From the NCBI GenBank assembly GCA_040752975.1, contig JBFMHF010000016.1, forward strand, positions 5,845-69,844: a stretch of DNA of 64,000 nt, written 5' to 3'. The notes below the pieces were generated by a model. The model had not been told where the DNA came from, did not search any database, and was given only the letters and a program-made list of their open reading frames with translations. A program made the translations under genes and the position numbers. Below are positions 7,959 through 17,318 of this stretch, piece by piece (within the stretch, counting starts at the first letter, position 1; each line of letters begins with the position of its first letter). The stretch is from JADLDB01 sp040752975 (GTDB lineage Bacteria > Myxococcota > Myxococcia > Myxococcales > Myxococcaceae).

Positions 7959-10639
7959 TGGCACACTCCATTGACGCAGCTCTGTCCGCTGCCGCACTGC
8001 TGACACTGCACGCCGCCCGTGCCGCACGCCGCGGTGGTGTTGCCCGCGACGCAGCTGCCGCTCGAGCGACAGCCGTAGCAGAAGCCCGAGCGGCACATCG
8101 GGCTGGCGGACGGGTAGGGGTAGTACGTGCCGCTGATGGTGGCGCCGTCGATGACGGCCGCGGACATGCCGTTGGAGCCGGCCGGGTTGCCGCCGCAGCG
8201 CAGGGCGTCGAGCGCGTCGGACAACTGGAGCGACGGCTGGTTGGTGTTCACCACGTTCGTCTTGTTGCAGCCGCTGCCCGTGTTCCATGTGCGCCGGGTG
8301 TAGCCGCGTGGCCAGGGCGACTGGTTCATGTGCTGGCCGGCGACGGCCTGGAAGATCTCCTGCGTGCCGGTCGGGCGCGCCTGCGTCAGGTTCCACAGCA
8401 TCGCCGACACCGCGTTCTCGTCGATCTGCCCGAGCAGCTGCGTGGCGCCGGGGATGCCGCAGTTGTTGGGCCCGAAGGGACAGCTGTTGGGGTTGATGCC
8501 GGGGAAGTACTGCCGCGCGGTCAAGTCGAACCAGAAGAAGCCCCCGCCCTGCTTGTCTTCCTGGTAGCGCTGGTTGCGGATCGCCGCGGAGTGCCACGTG
8601 GCATAGCCCTCGCTCCAGGCCTGGCCGGGGAAGGTGGCGCACCCGAGGATGTGCGTGCCGCCCTCGTTGGGCGAGGTGCCGTAGCTGGCCATCTGCCAGT
8701 GCCCCAGCTCGTGGGCGATGGTGTAGTCGCTCCAGTAGCCTTCGTCCTGGCTGCCGCCCGGCATCCAGATCTGCGAATCGAAGCCGATGTCGGGCCCGTC
8801 GACGAAGCAGGCCCCGCAGCTCCACTCCACGCCGAGGCCCAGCCAGATGACGATGGGCAGCCCCTGGCGACCCTGGTTGGAGGCGATGGAGCGCGCGAAG
8901 ATGTTCTGCTGGAGATCGAAGATGTTGAGGGCCCCGGACCCCTCGGCGGTTCCGACGGTGATGGTGCCGCCGTTGGCCAGCGTCGACACCTGGCGCGACC
9001 AGCCCCAGTACCGGGGGCTGTTGCCGCGATCGCCGGGAGAGAAGGTGCCGTTGCCGAGGTTGGGATCGGCCACCACGTAGCGCACGCCCAGCCCGTCGCC
9101 GCCCATCGCCATGAAGAAGACGAAGTCTTGCGCGGTGGGCGAGGTGGGCACCTGCACGGTGAACTGCCCGTTGGCGTTGGTGGTGGTGGCGTCGATCCAC
9201 TGGTTGTTGCGCTGTGAGACGACGAAGACGTTGCGCGCGGGCTTCGAGGTGGGGGCTGCCCAGTCGGCGTAATCGGGGCGCGGAGCGCGATCCTGGTAAA
9301 GCAGCGTGCCCGTCAGCGCCGTGGTGGCGACGGAGATGGCGCAGTTGGCGCCCACCGCGCTGGGGATGCAGGGGCCGCCGCACGACTGCGATCCACCCCA
9401 CGTGCCCTGCGCGGTGCAGACCTGAATCGTGTTCGTGCCGCTGCAGCGCGAGTCGTCCTGCCGGCATTGTCCAGTCTGCACGCAGGCCGCCCCCGCGCCA
9501 GTGGCCTGGCACACCGAGCCACCCGGGCACTGGTACGTCTGCACCGAGGGCGTCCCGCTGCCCGTGGGGATGTTGCAGAAGCGCACCAGCGTGCTGGACA
9601 CGCACTCGCCGCCCACCGGCACGCCCTGGCAGGGATCGACGCTGCCGCCGCCGCCCGTGCCGCCGCCCAGCCCTCCACCGGCGCCGCCGCCCGTTCCACC
9701 GCCCGCGCCGCCCCCTGTTCCGCCACCCGCGCCGCCACCCGCGCCCGGCACGCAGGTGAAGTTCGTGCTGTTGCAGACGAGGCCGATGCGCCCGCAGTCC
9801 GCGCAGGCGTTGCCGTTGGTGCCACAGAAGTTGCTCGACGCGTTGAGGGGGGGCGGGAAGCACTGGCCGTTGGCGCAGCAGCCGGTGGGGCAGGTGGTGG
9901 GGTTGCATGGCACCATCACCGGCACGCAGGTGAAGGACGCGCCGTCGCACCGCTGGTTGATGGCCCCGCAGTCCCGGCACGCGGCGCCGCCCGTGCCGCA
10001 GAAGTTGTTCGACGCGTTCAAGGGAGGCGGGAAGCACTGGCCGTTGGCGCAGCACCCGGAGCACGAGGTCGCGTCGCACACTCCGCTGCCACCTCCGGCA
10101 CCACCTCCGGCACCACCTCCAGCGCCGCCGCCCGAGCCGCCGCCCGAGCCGCCTCCGCCGCCACCTCCTCCCCCACCTCCGCCTGCTCCTCCGCCACCAC
10201 CACCGCCAGCGCCTCCTCCGGCGCCCCCTCCTCCACCGCCGCCCGCGCCGCCGCCCACGTTGGTGACGCACTCGGGCTGGCCGGTGACGCTGGTGCACCC
10301 CCCGCTGCAGACCGAGAGGGTCTGCCACGTCCCTCCGGAGCACTGGACGACGGCCGGCGGGACATTCGAGCAGGCGCGACTTCCTTCGGACCACGGAGGG
10401 CACGGCTGGCCGAGCGTCGCGAGCGACACGTCGCACGTGACGCTGACGTCGCTCTCCACACACCCCATGAAGCCCTCGCAGGGCACCGACACCCACGTCC
10501 GGTTGACGCAGGCGAGGACGGCGGAGCGCGAGGCGCAGGCCACCTGATCCGCGGGATCACACGGGTTTCCGGCCTTCGGGGCGCCGGTGCAGGCAAAGAG
10601 GGTGGACGTTCCGAGGAGGACGAGCAGGGCCTTGCGCAT
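7955..10639 (-). CDS. Secreted zinc-metalloprotease-like lipoprotein with Cys-rich and poly-Gly modules
   Basis: 894 aa. The ATG with GAGGTG upstream gives the lipoprotein signal MRKALLVLLGTSTLFAC. Residues about 20-135 are Cys-rich, then a long (GGGAGGG)n linker of about 55 residues. Two near-identical Cys-rich modules (CCANGQCFPPPLNASNNFCG and CCANGQCFPPPLNASSNFCG) follow, then a second Gly-rich linker and a third Cys-rich region. The C-terminal half contains H643-E-L-G-H647 (TIAHELGHWQMASYG), the zincin zinc-binding motif HExxH. A short Cys-rich tail (CRSGFCYGCRSSGSC, CQQCGSGQSC) ends the protein. It is probably a surface-bound peptidase; the third zinc ligand and substrate are not evident. 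Confidence 0.8.
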   Translation of the reverse strand: MRKALLVLLGTSTLFACTGAPKAGNPCDPADQVACASRSAVLACVNRTWVSVPCEGFMGCVESDVSVTCDVSLATLGQPCPPWSEGSRACSNVPPAVVQCSGGTWQTLSVCSGGCTSVTGQPECVTNVGGGAGGGGGGGAGGGAGGGGGGGAGGGGGGGGGGGGSGGGSGGGAGGGAGGGAGGGSGVCDATSCSGCCANGQCFPPPLNASNNFCGTGGAACRDCGAINQRCDGASFTCVPVMVPCNPTTCPTGCCANGQCFPPPLNASSNFCGTNGNACADCGRIGLVCNSTNFTCVPGAGGGAGGGTGGGAGGGTGGGAGGGLGGGTGGGGSVDPCQGVPVGGECVSSTLVRFCNIPTGSGTPSVQTYQCPGGSVCQATGAGAACVQTGQCRQDDSRCSGTNTIQVCTAQGTWGGSQSCGGPCIPSAVGANCAISVATTALTGTLLYQDRAPRPDYADWAAPTSKPARNVFVVSQRNNQWIDATTTNANGQFTVQVPTSPTAQDFVFFMAMGGDGLGVRYVVADPNLGNGTFSPGDRGNSPRYWGWSRQVSTLANGGTITVGTAEGSGALNIFDLQQNIFARSIASNQGRQGLPIVIWLGLGVEWSCGACFVDGPDIGFDSQIWMPGGSQDEGYWSDYTIAHELGHWQMASYGTSPNEGGTHILGCATFPGQAWSEGYATWHSAAIRNQRYQEDKQGGGFFWFDLTARQYFPGINPNSCPFGPNNCGIPGATQLLGQIDENAVSAMLWNLTQARPTGTQEIFQAVAGQHMNQSPWPRGYTRRTWNTGSGCNKTNVVNTNQPSLQLSDALDALRCGGNPAGSNGMSAAVIDGATISGTYYPYPSASPMCRSGFCYGCRSSGSCVAGNTTAACGTGGVQCQQCGSGQSCVNGVCQ

Positions 10640-10788
10640 GAGCACCTCGGGCGCAGGGCTGTAGCACAGTGCGTGCGTTGCTGTCGCACCGGCCGAGGGT
10701 GGATCAAACTTTTCGTGGTGGCCCACTTGGAATAAACCCGTCGTCAGGGCGCGGGGTTGTACCGTCGGGCATGGGAGAGCCAGGACAC

Positions 10789-11235
10789 GTGAGCGCGGAG
10801 CAGACGCAGGCGACAGCCGGTCCGCAGGGAGCGACTCCCACGGGCTTTCGTGTCCTCATCGTCGAGGACAACCCCCACATCATCGAGATGTACAGCTACG
10901 TCTTGAAGAAGCTCGCCGCCAACGAGCTCAAGGGCACCACGCCCCTCGAGGTGCACTTCGCCGCCGACGGGCACGCCGCGCTCACCATGCTGCATGAGTC
11001 GCCTTTCCACCTGGTGATGACGGATCTCTACATGCCGGTGATGGACGGCTTTCAGCTGGTGGAGAAAATGCGGGGCGAGGAGCCGCTCAAGAAGATCCCG
11101 GTGGTGGCCATTTCTGCCGGGGGGCAGGACGCCCGCGAGCGCGCCATGAAGCTGGGCGTCGACATGTTCCTCAAGAAGCCGGTGCGCTTCGCCGAGGTGA
11201 TGGAGACCGTGAAGCAGCTGTTGCGCATCAAGTAG
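10789..11235 (+). CDS. CheY-like single-domain response regulator
   Basis: 148 aa with one receiver domain. The acidic pair is in VLIVEDNPHI, the phospho-acceptor is D79 in LVMTDLYMPVMDGF, and the switch Lys is in FLKKPV. No output domain is present, so it must act through a partner protein. The GTG start is preferred because GGGAGAG lies 9 bases upstream; an in-frame ATG at 10771 lacks a ribosome-binding site. It sits 44 bp ahead of the kinase-homologue gene on the same strand, suggesting a shared transcript and perhaps a shared pathway. Confidence 0.85.
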   Translation: MSAEQTQATAGPQGATPTGFRVLIVEDNPHIIEMYSYVLKKLAANELKGTTPLEVHFAADGHAALTMLHESPFHLVMTDLYMPVMDGFQLVEKMRGEEPLKKIPVVAISAGGQDARERAMKLGVDMFLKKPVRFAEVMETVKQLLRIK

Positions 11236-11279
11236 GGCTGCGCCCGCGCAATGCGGCGCTTCGATACCCGAGGGGAGTA

Positions 11280-12686
11280 ATGCCCGAGTCAGCGATGACG
11301 AGAGACAAGGTGAGCGGCGACGCGCTGTTCATCTTGAAGAGCCTGAAGGAGAACCAGCGGCTCGGCCGGTCCAACAAGCTGGCCGACGTGAAGACGACGC
11401 TGGAGAACAGCGTGTCGCTGGAGTTCGACAGCTACTTCTTCTTCCTGCGCAAGTTCCACTACATCGCGATGGATCGCGAGGCGCAGCTCAAGCTGACGGA
11501 TCAAGGCGAGCGCGTGGTGGAAGGCGACTACCTCGACAAGTTCACCGGGGAGATCGGCGACTTCTTCGGCGATCAGATCTCCGACGGGGGGCCCGACGAC
11601 AGCACGATGATGCAGCCGCCGCAGCCGCCTCCCTTCACCGCCACCACCGACATCGTCCTGGAGTCGAACCCCATGCCTGCCTCGAACCGCGGGGGCCGCA
11701 AGCCGCCTCCACCGCCTTCCGACGACATGCCGCACGTGACGGCGCCCGAGCTGCGTGGCGGCTTCCCTCCGCCCCCGCCGCCCGCGCCCCTGCCGTTGAC
11801 CGCCGCGGTGGCCGTCTCCCCGCCCGCGCCCAAGGGCCAGGATCTCGACCTGCGCTACCAGAAGAACGAGCAGGTGGGCTCCGGCCCCCTGGGCACCGTC
11901 TTCAAGGGCAAGCACAACGCGCTCGGCCTCGACGTGTGCGTGAAGGAGCTCAAGGACATCTTCGGGTACTTCTCGTTCCTCCAGCGCGGCGAGGTGATCA
12001 AGCGCCTCAAGAAGGAGCTGTGCGCGCAGGCCCAGGTGCGGCACCCGGGCGTGGTGCAGGTGGTCGACCAGAACACCGACGTGGCGCGGCCCTACTACGT
12101 GATGGAGCTGTGCAAGGGGAACCTGCGGGAGAAGCTCGACGCGTCAGGGCAGAAGGGCATCAACGTGCCGCTGGCGATCCGCTACTTCCTGCAGCTGGCG
12201 TATGCGCTGCGCGCCGCGCATCAGCTGGGGCTGACGCACCACAACATCAAGCCCGAGAACGTGCTCTTCGATTCGTACGGCAACGCGAAGCTGGGCGACT
12301 TCGGGCTGTCGCGCGTCATCGAGGTGGACCAGTCCAAGGGCATGCCCCAGGTCTTCGTCGGCACCGGCGGCATGGGGTACATGAGCCCCGAGTTGATCGC
12401 CCGCTCCAAGGACGCCGGCCCGTCGAGCGACGTGTACGGGCTGGGCATTCTCCTCTACGAGATGCTGACCGGGCAGATCCCCGGCCGCCGCAGCCCCTTG
12501 CCCTCGGAGATCAACAGCGAGGTGCCGCCGAAGCTGGATCCGATCTTCGACAAGATGACGCAGGACCGCAAAGACAGCCGCTACCCCGACTTCGAGGCGG
12601 TGTTCGACGACTTCTACGCGGCCTTCGGCGACAAGTCGTACCTGGCCAAGGGCGACCTGCTCATGTGGAGCGAGCTGGCCAGCTGA
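11280..12686 (+). CDS. Ser/Thr protein kinase homologue with HHN instead of HRD, probable pseudokinase
   Basis: 468 aa, ATG with GAGGGGAG just upstream. An N-terminal helical region (about 1-100) and a Pro-rich linker (about 105-185) precede a Hanks-type kinase domain (about 190-450). The Gly loop VGSGPLGTVFKG, the beta-3 Lys K222 (VCVKELKD) and DFG (D340) are intact. The catalytic loop reads THHNIKPEN, so the proton-accepting Asp is Asn322 and the preceding Arg is His. Kinases lacking that Asp are usually inactive, so it may act as a scaffold or nucleotide sensor. It has no transmembrane segment and lies directly downstream of a CheY-like regulator. The nearby GspE-N gene is on the other strand. 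Confidence 0.85.
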   Translation: MPESAMTRDKVSGDALFILKSLKENQRLGRSNKLADVKTTLENSVSLEFDSYFFFLRKFHYIAMDREAQLKLTDQGERVVEGDYLDKFTGEIGDFFGDQISDGGPDDSTMMQPPQPPPFTATTDIVLESNPMPASNRGGRKPPPPPSDDMPHVTAPELRGGFPPPPPPAPLPLTAAVAVSPPAPKGQDLDLRYQKNEQVGSGPLGTVFKGKHNALGLDVCVKELKDIFGYFSFLQRGEVIKRLKKELCAQAQVRHPGVVQVVDQNTDVARPYYVMELCKGNLREKLDASGQKGINVPLAIRYFLQLAYALRAAHQLGLTHHNIKPENVLFDSYGNAKLGDFGLSRVIEVDQSKGMPQVFVGTGGMGYMSPELIARSKDAGPSSDVYGLGILLYEMLTGQIPGRRSPLPSEINSEVPPKLDPIFDKMTQDRKDSRYPDFEAVFDDFYAAFGDKSYLAKGDLLMWSELAS

Positions 12687-12690
12687 CGCG

Positions 12691-13446
12691 TCAGCGGTAG
12701 CCCTTCTCGGCGAGCAACGCCTCCAGCGCGCGGAGGATGGCGGACGCCTTCTCCTGGTTGACGCGCGCCGACTCGAGGCGCTGGAGCTCGGCCTCGGTGA
12801 AGCCTCCTTCGGTGGCCTTCTCGGCGGCCTCGTCGAACATCTCGTCGAGCATCGTGTTGGCGGAGGGCGTGCGGCGTAGCACGGGCGGGCCTTCCGTCTT
12901 GCTCGACGGGGGCGGCGGGCTGGACGCGTCCAGCTCGAGGCCGCCCATGGCCGGCACTTCGCTGGTGAAGGCGCGCCGGGCCAGGTTGTCGCCCTTCCGC
13001 GTCGCCTGCCCGTAATAATGCCGGGCGATGGCGGCGCTGATCTCCGCTTCCGAGGCCACCACCACCGAGACACGCGCGCCGGCCTTGGCGGCCACGTGGT
13101 CGATGACGTCGATCTCCGTCGGATCCGCCATGGCGAGGGTGAAGACGCGGTCCTTCAGGCTGACCGGGAAGATGCCGTGCTCGGTGCAGTAGGTCGCGTC
13201 GATGCGGGCGAGCGCGCCGCCGTCCTTCGGCACCATGCCCAGGTGTGCGGTGGGAAGCTTCAGCGCCTTCGCCAGGGTTTCCGCCACCTGCTCGCCGTCC
13301 ACCATGCCCATGTCGGCCAGCACGCCGGTGAGGCGGCCGCCCCATTGCTCGAGGCGCGCCATCGCCGAGCGCAGCTGCAGCTCGTCGACGAGCCCCGCCT
13401 TCTTGAGAATCTCCGCGACGCGGTTGACCTGGGGACGTGACCGCAT
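12691..13446 (-). CDS. GspE/PilB N-terminal-domain protein
   Basis: 251 aa. Residues about 5-150 match the N-terminal domain of type II secretion/type IV pilus ATPases (VAEILKKAGLVDELQLRSAM, GVLADMGMVDGEQVAETLA, IFPVSLKDRVFTLAMADPTE, ISAAIARHYYG). The Walker ATPase part is absent, so this is a stand-alone regulatory-type domain, common in myxobacteria. A disordered Pro/Ser stretch and a C-terminal helical segment (FTEAELQRLESARVNQEKAS) follow. The start is uncertain: the frame runs about 100 codons further upstream without a convincing ribosome-binding site. Its stop is 4 bp from the convergent kinase-homologue gene. Confidence 0.75.
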   Translation of the reverse strand: MRSRPQVNRVAEILKKAGLVDELQLRSAMARLEQWGGRLTGVLADMGMVDGEQVAETLAKALKLPTAHLGMVPKDGGALARIDATYCTEHGIFPVSLKDRVFTLAMADPTEIDVIDHVAAKAGARVSVVVASEAEISAAIARHYYGQATRKGDNLARRAFTSEVPAMGGLELDASSPPPPSSKTEGPPVLRRTPSANTMLDEMFDEAAEKATEGGFTEAELQRLESARVNQEKASAILRALEALLAEKGYR

Positions 13447-13528
13447 GCCCGCATGGTAGCCGGAGCGGACGGCGGCGTGCAGAAACCCGCGTGCCGGGCG
13501 GGCTGGGCCGTGCCAGAAGGCCGCTGCC

Positions 13529-14981
13529 ATGAGGACCTTCCGGACGTTGGGGCTGGCCCTGGCGGTGCTCGCGTCACCAGCGCGCGCAGACTTCTTCAAC
13601 CACCGCAATTTCCTGGTGGGCGAGCGCGCCTCGGTGCTGGGAGGCGCCTTCACGGCCGTGGCCGATGACGCTTCGGCGCTCTGGTACAACCCGGCCGGCC
13701 TGTCCATCATCGAGAAGCCGTCGGTGAGCATCAGCGCCAACGCGTACGGCATGCTGCTCTACCGGCGCACCGAGTTGCTCGACGAGGCGTCGGGCGCCAC
13801 GGCCGACACCACGCTGCAGCAGATCACCGCTGTGCCCACCACGCTGGGCTTCGCCATCGCGCCGCGCAAGGGCCTCACCCTGGCCTTCGGCGTCTTCATC
13901 ACCGACAAGGTGCGCTTCGTCGGCACGCAGGAACGACAGGACGTGGCCTTCACCTTCCCGGTCAACGGCGCGCCGGTGGCCTTCACCCGCTACGTGCAGC
14001 GGATCAATTTCGACGCCCTCACCACCGTGCTGGGGCCGGGCGTGGGGTGGAACCTGGGGAGGAGGCTGTCGGTGGGCGCGTCGCTGCTGCTGCAGATCTC
14101 CGCGCTGGCCTTCTCGACGGCGCGGGACTTCGTGGACGCGTCGGGCGCGCAGCTATCGCTCACCTCGAACGTCTCGGGCTCGTCCTTCGGGTTGTTGCCG
14201 TGCCTGGCAGCCGCACGAGCAGGTGACGGTGGGCCTGAGCTGGATGTCGCAGACCATTTCGCTGGGCGGGTCGATGCCGTACTCCTTCTCGGCGGTGTCC
14301 TCGACCGGGGTGACGGGTCTCGCCACGGGCACGGGCCGGGCCGACTCGCGCTACCCGCATCGCTTCTCGCTGGGCCTGGCGTGGCGGCCGAGGCCGGGCC
14401 TCATCCTGAGTGGCGACGCCGTTCTCTACGCGGGCCTCAGCTATCCGGTGGCGTACGAGCCCTTCAACCCCATCACCTCGGACGGCGTGCACCAGGAACT
14501 GCTGCACGTGGACGGCTCGCTGGGCGCGGAAGCGCGGCTGTCCGAGTCCATCGCGCTGCGGCTGGGGGCCTTCACCAACACCTCGAGCGCCCCGGCCGAG
14601 GTGGCGCGCGAGCGCGTCAACATGTTCGGCGGCTCGGCCGGCCTCGCCTTCCGCATCGGCGGTTTCACCACCTCGGTGGGGGTGGTGATGCAGTACGGGC
14701 GCTCCGGCTTTCAGGCCAACGCCGCCGAGCCCGGCTTTCCGCTCTCGCAGGATCGCTTCAACGTGCAGCTCACCGTGGGCGGCAGCTCCCGCTTCTTCGG
14801 AGAGGACTACGTGAAGCCGATCATGAAGGAGGCGCCCGCCCCCTCGCCGCTGGGAGCTGACGCGCCGGTCTTCGGCCCCGAGGCGCCCCCTCCGGAAACC
14901 ACTCCGGCAGCGACTCCGCCGGGTGCTGCTGCTCCGCCTGCGACAGCGCCGGGCACGTCGGCGCCCGCGAGTCCCCCCTGA
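13529..14981 (+). pseudogene. OmpP1/FadL-like outer-membrane transport porin, interrupted by a frameshift
   Basis: The N-terminal part starts at an ATG with AGAAGG upstream and a signal peptide (MRTFRTLGLALAVLASPARA). It contains the FadL-family hallmark GGAFTAVADDASALWYNPAG and beta-barrel strands. Near 14197-14203 the reading frame changes: frame 2 reads SSFGLLP and frame 3 continues AWQPHEQVTVGLSWMSQ through the rest of the barrel to a Pro/Ala-rich tail. Removing one base near 14201 would restore one protein of about 483 aa. FadL-type proteins carry hydrophobic compounds across the outer membrane. The shift may be a real mutation or a sequence error; both halves keep coding-type composition, so any mutation is recent. 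Confidence 0.8.
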
Positions 14982-15329
14982 CCCCGCTCTCGCTTGTCGA
15001 CCTGACCGGCCACGTACGACTGCGGCAGCAAGGACTGCCTGAAGCCCCGTCCCCGTGGCAGTCGGCGTCAGAGGCGGGAGATCGAGAGCTACAATTTCGA
15101 CAATCCTCGTCGTCTCTGTAGCACTCGATCTCGCGGTGCGGCCTCCGGGGCAGCAGCAGGGCTTCGAGCATGCTGCTCGAGTGACGATGCGCTCCGGTCA
15201 GCGGCGGCGTGGGATGGAAAGGGTTGAGGCAACCTCGTAGGGCGCGGCGGGAGCTCAGCGACAACGAGGAGTTGGCGTCCGTCAGCAGCGCAGCGGGCGG
15301 GGCGGCTGCGACGGGATTAAGGTGGACGC
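14982..15329. other. Intergenic, no gene supported
   Basis: The stretch lies between the broken porin and the next plus-strand gene. A minus-strand frame here encodes a short Cys-rich segment (CYRDDEDCRNCSS) but has no convincing start or ribosome-binding site and overlaps the porin tail. AAGGTGG at 15319-15325 is the likely ribosome-binding site of the next gene. Confidence 0.4.
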
Positions 15330-15890
15330 GTGTTGATCTCCGCGACCGTGTTGGCCCTGGCCCTGTCGAGCGCCCCCGAAGTCGCCGCCGACGTGAGCGA
15401 GCCCGTCTACCCGTGGGCGTCCTCGCGCTCGCTCCTCTTCGGACATGTGGTGGAGCGCAGCGGCTTCCATTTCCAGGTGGCCTTCGGCGTGGGCGGCGGC
15501 CCGCAGAACGAAGGCCTCTTCCACGCGATGGAGCTCGGCGGCACCTTCAAGAACGGCATCACGCTGGCGATGCTGCACACCTTCACCCAGAACAAGGGGG
15601 TGATGGGCCCGGAGCGGGGGCCGGATCTCATCGGCGGCTGGATGCTGGAGGTGAAGGCCCCCATCTTCTGGCCGGAGCTCGAGGTGAAGCTGGCGGCGGG
15701 GCTCGGCGGGCTGCACGACCAGAGCGACGGCATCAAGGCGATTCCCGGGTTCGGCATCGCGTGGGGCGTCGACTTCCACGTCCCCTTCTTCCGAAACTCG
15801 GGCCTCACCGTCGGCGTCACGGGCATCAACGTCTGGGTGCCGGCGCCGTACTTCACCTTCGGCGCTGCGCTCGGCTACACGTTCTTCTGA
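15330..15890 (+). CDS. Probable small outer-membrane beta-barrel protein
   Basis: 186 aa. The GTG start, with AAGGTGG upstream, gives a signal peptide (MLISATVLALALSSAPEVAA). The mature part alternates polar and hydrophobic residues in strands (FHFQVAFGVGGGPQNEG, GITLAMLHTFTQ, GGWMLEVKAPIFWPELEVKL) and ends in GYTFF, the terminal aromatic residue expected of barrel proteins recognised by BamA. I cannot name a family. Its last 16 bp overlap the convergent desaturase gene. Confidence 0.65.
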   Translation: MLISATVLALALSSAPEVAADVSEPVYPWASSRSLLFGHVVERSGFHFQVAFGVGGGPQNEGLFHAMELGGTFKNGITLAMLHTFTQNKGVMGPERGPDLIGGWMLEVKAPIFWPELEVKLAAGLGGLHDQSDGIKAIPGFGIAWGVDFHVPFFRNSGLTVGVTGINVWVPAPYFTFGAALGYTFF

Positions 15891-16921
15891 AGCGTCCCCG
15901 CGGCGCGCCACGGCGCGTGGCCGGCGAAGGTGACGAGCTTCGCCGCCGCCTCGTCGTACAACGTGTACCGCGTGGTGGAGAGCGCCGCACCCAGCGTGAC
16001 GCGCGGGGTGACGTCGAACAGGGCGCCGCCCTCCTCGTGGCAGCGCTTCAGCTTCCACGCAGCCAGGCCCGGGCGCAGGTGGTGCACGTGGTGGTACTCC
16101 ACCGAGAAGAGGCACCAGTCGAGGAAGCGGCCGACGACGGGCCAGCGCGGCACGACGAGGAGCGAGGAGCCGACGAGGCCGTTCTCCACGAAGTCGTAGG
16201 CGGCGCCGCGGCGCTTCACGACGCCGTCGAAGGTGTGCTGCGCGTGGAAGACGAGGAAGCCGAAGATGGTCGACGGCAAGATGACCGCGGCGAAGGCGCC
16301 GAGGCGCTCGGTCCACCACAGCAGCGCCACGAAGAGGCCGAAGACGGCGTTCTCGTACCAGCGCGCGCGGACGCGCATGAAGCCGAGGAAGTAGAGCGGC
16401 GGCGCCAACCCGAAGAGCACCGGGCGTTGATTCACCAACCAGTAGGCCCAGCGCTGCCAGGCGGGTGCGGCCTCGTACTGCGCCACCGTCCACGAGGCGG
16501 TCTGCCCGTCCTGGCTCTTGTCGAGGTTGTTGCTGTCCCGGTGGTGGCGATCGTGCTCCCGCTGCCAGACGGAGGGGGAAGTGCTGACGAGCGCGCCGAC
16601 GATGGGGGCCAGCGCGCGGTTCCACTTCCGCGACGAGAAGAAGCTGCCGTGCGTCAAGTCGTGGTGGACCATGAAGGCGCGGACCTGCGCGCCGGCCAGC
16701 CCGAAGAAGGCGACGGCGGTGACGGCGCCGAAGGTCAGCGCGGCGGGCCAGGACGAGGCGCTGCGAGAGGCCTCGAAGGCCACTGGGAGCGCCCACAGGG
16801 CCAGCGCGTACACGGCGACGGTCTCGAGGAGTTCGCGCACGGCGCGTCCATCGTCGCCGCCTGCGTAGCGATCGAGGTGTGCGTCGAGCGCGGCACGGAA
16901 TGACGGGTCCTTCAGGTCCAT
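15875..16921 (-). CDS. Membrane fatty-acid desaturase/hydroxylase
   Basis: 348 aa with about four transmembrane segments. It carries the three His clusters of the di-iron membrane desaturase superfamily: H87-DLT-H91 (MVHHDLTHGSF), H123-DR-HH (REHDRHHRDSNN) and a late HHVHH (VEYHHVHHLRPG), plus HAQHT. These enzymes insert double bonds or hydroxyls into acyl chains or related lipids at the cytoplasmic membrane using oxygen and an electron donor. The substrate cannot be told from the sequence. The gene stands alone, convergent with the small outer-membrane protein and divergent from the propeller lipoprotein. Confidence 0.85.
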   Translation of the reverse strand: MDLKDPSFRAALDAHLDRYAGGDDGRAVRELLETVAVYALALWALPVAFEASRSASSWPAALTFGAVTAVAFFGLAGAQVRAFMVHHDLTHGSFFSSRKWNRALAPIVGALVSTSPSVWQREHDRHHRDSNNLDKSQDGQTASWTVAQYEAAPAWQRWAYWLVNQRPVLFGLAPPLYFLGFMRVRARWYENAVFGLFVALLWWTERLGAFAAVILPSTIFGFLVFHAQHTFDGVVKRRGAAYDFVENGLVGSSLLVVPRWPVVGRFLDWCLFSVEYHHVHHLRPGLAAWKLKRCHEEGGALFDVTPRVTLGAALSTTRYTLYDEAAAKLVTFAGHAPWRAAGTLQKNV

Positions 16922-16964
16922 CGCGGAGCCGATGATGCTCCTGCGGCGAGCGAAAATCGTGGGT

Positions 16965-17010
16965 CAAGCTCCGGACGGGCAGGCTCCGGTATCGTCTCGG
17001 CGAAGAGACA
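16965..17010. repeat. Left copy of a 46-47 bp direct repeat flanking the propeller lipoprotein gene
   Basis: The copy begins CAAGCTCCGGACGGGCAGG and ends TCGTCTCGGCGAAGAGACA. It matches 19491-19537 over its whole length with a handful of differences. The end can fold as GTCTC-GGCGAA-GAGAC. The two copies are in the same orientation and bracket exactly one gene. Confidence 0.75.
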
Positions 17011-17287
17011 GGACGATGCGTCAAGAGATGGCAGCGCGATGATGCTGGGCTGTCTTCGTCCCCGGCCGCGTCCGTGCAGGCGCGAGTCTCATCCGCTGAC
17101 TCAAACGGCCACTCCCGCTGTCGCACCACGACGTGGTGGCGGGCGGGCAGCCGGCGTCTCCCAACGGCATGGTGCGGCGGTCTTCACCCGCTGCGCTGGG
17201 TGGGGTGCGCAGGCTGGAACGCGGTTGGCCCGGTGGGCGCTCCGATGGAAGTCGAGGGCGGCCATCACATGGCGAACGCGGTACGTT

Positions 17288-17318
17288 GAGCCCCTGCGGC
17301 TTGACGGCCCAGGGGCTC
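17288..17318. promoter_or_regulatory. Inverted repeat (9-bp arms) upstream of the propeller lipoprotein
   Basis: GAGCCCCTG, 13-base spacer, CAGGGGCTC: a perfect inverted repeat ending 84 bp before the start codon. It could be an operator or, if transcribed, a strong hairpin in the 5' leader. No T-run follows on either strand, so a classical terminator is less likely. Confidence 0.4.

Noticed and set aside
10090..10260. GC-rich simple repeat as a DNA element
   Set aside because: It is the codon-level repetition of the poly-Gly linker inside the metalloprotease gene.
14821..15264. Minus-strand Cys-rich ORF
   Set aside because: Weak start, overlaps the porin tail antisense and lacks coding periodicity; kept only as a remark on the intergenic stretch.
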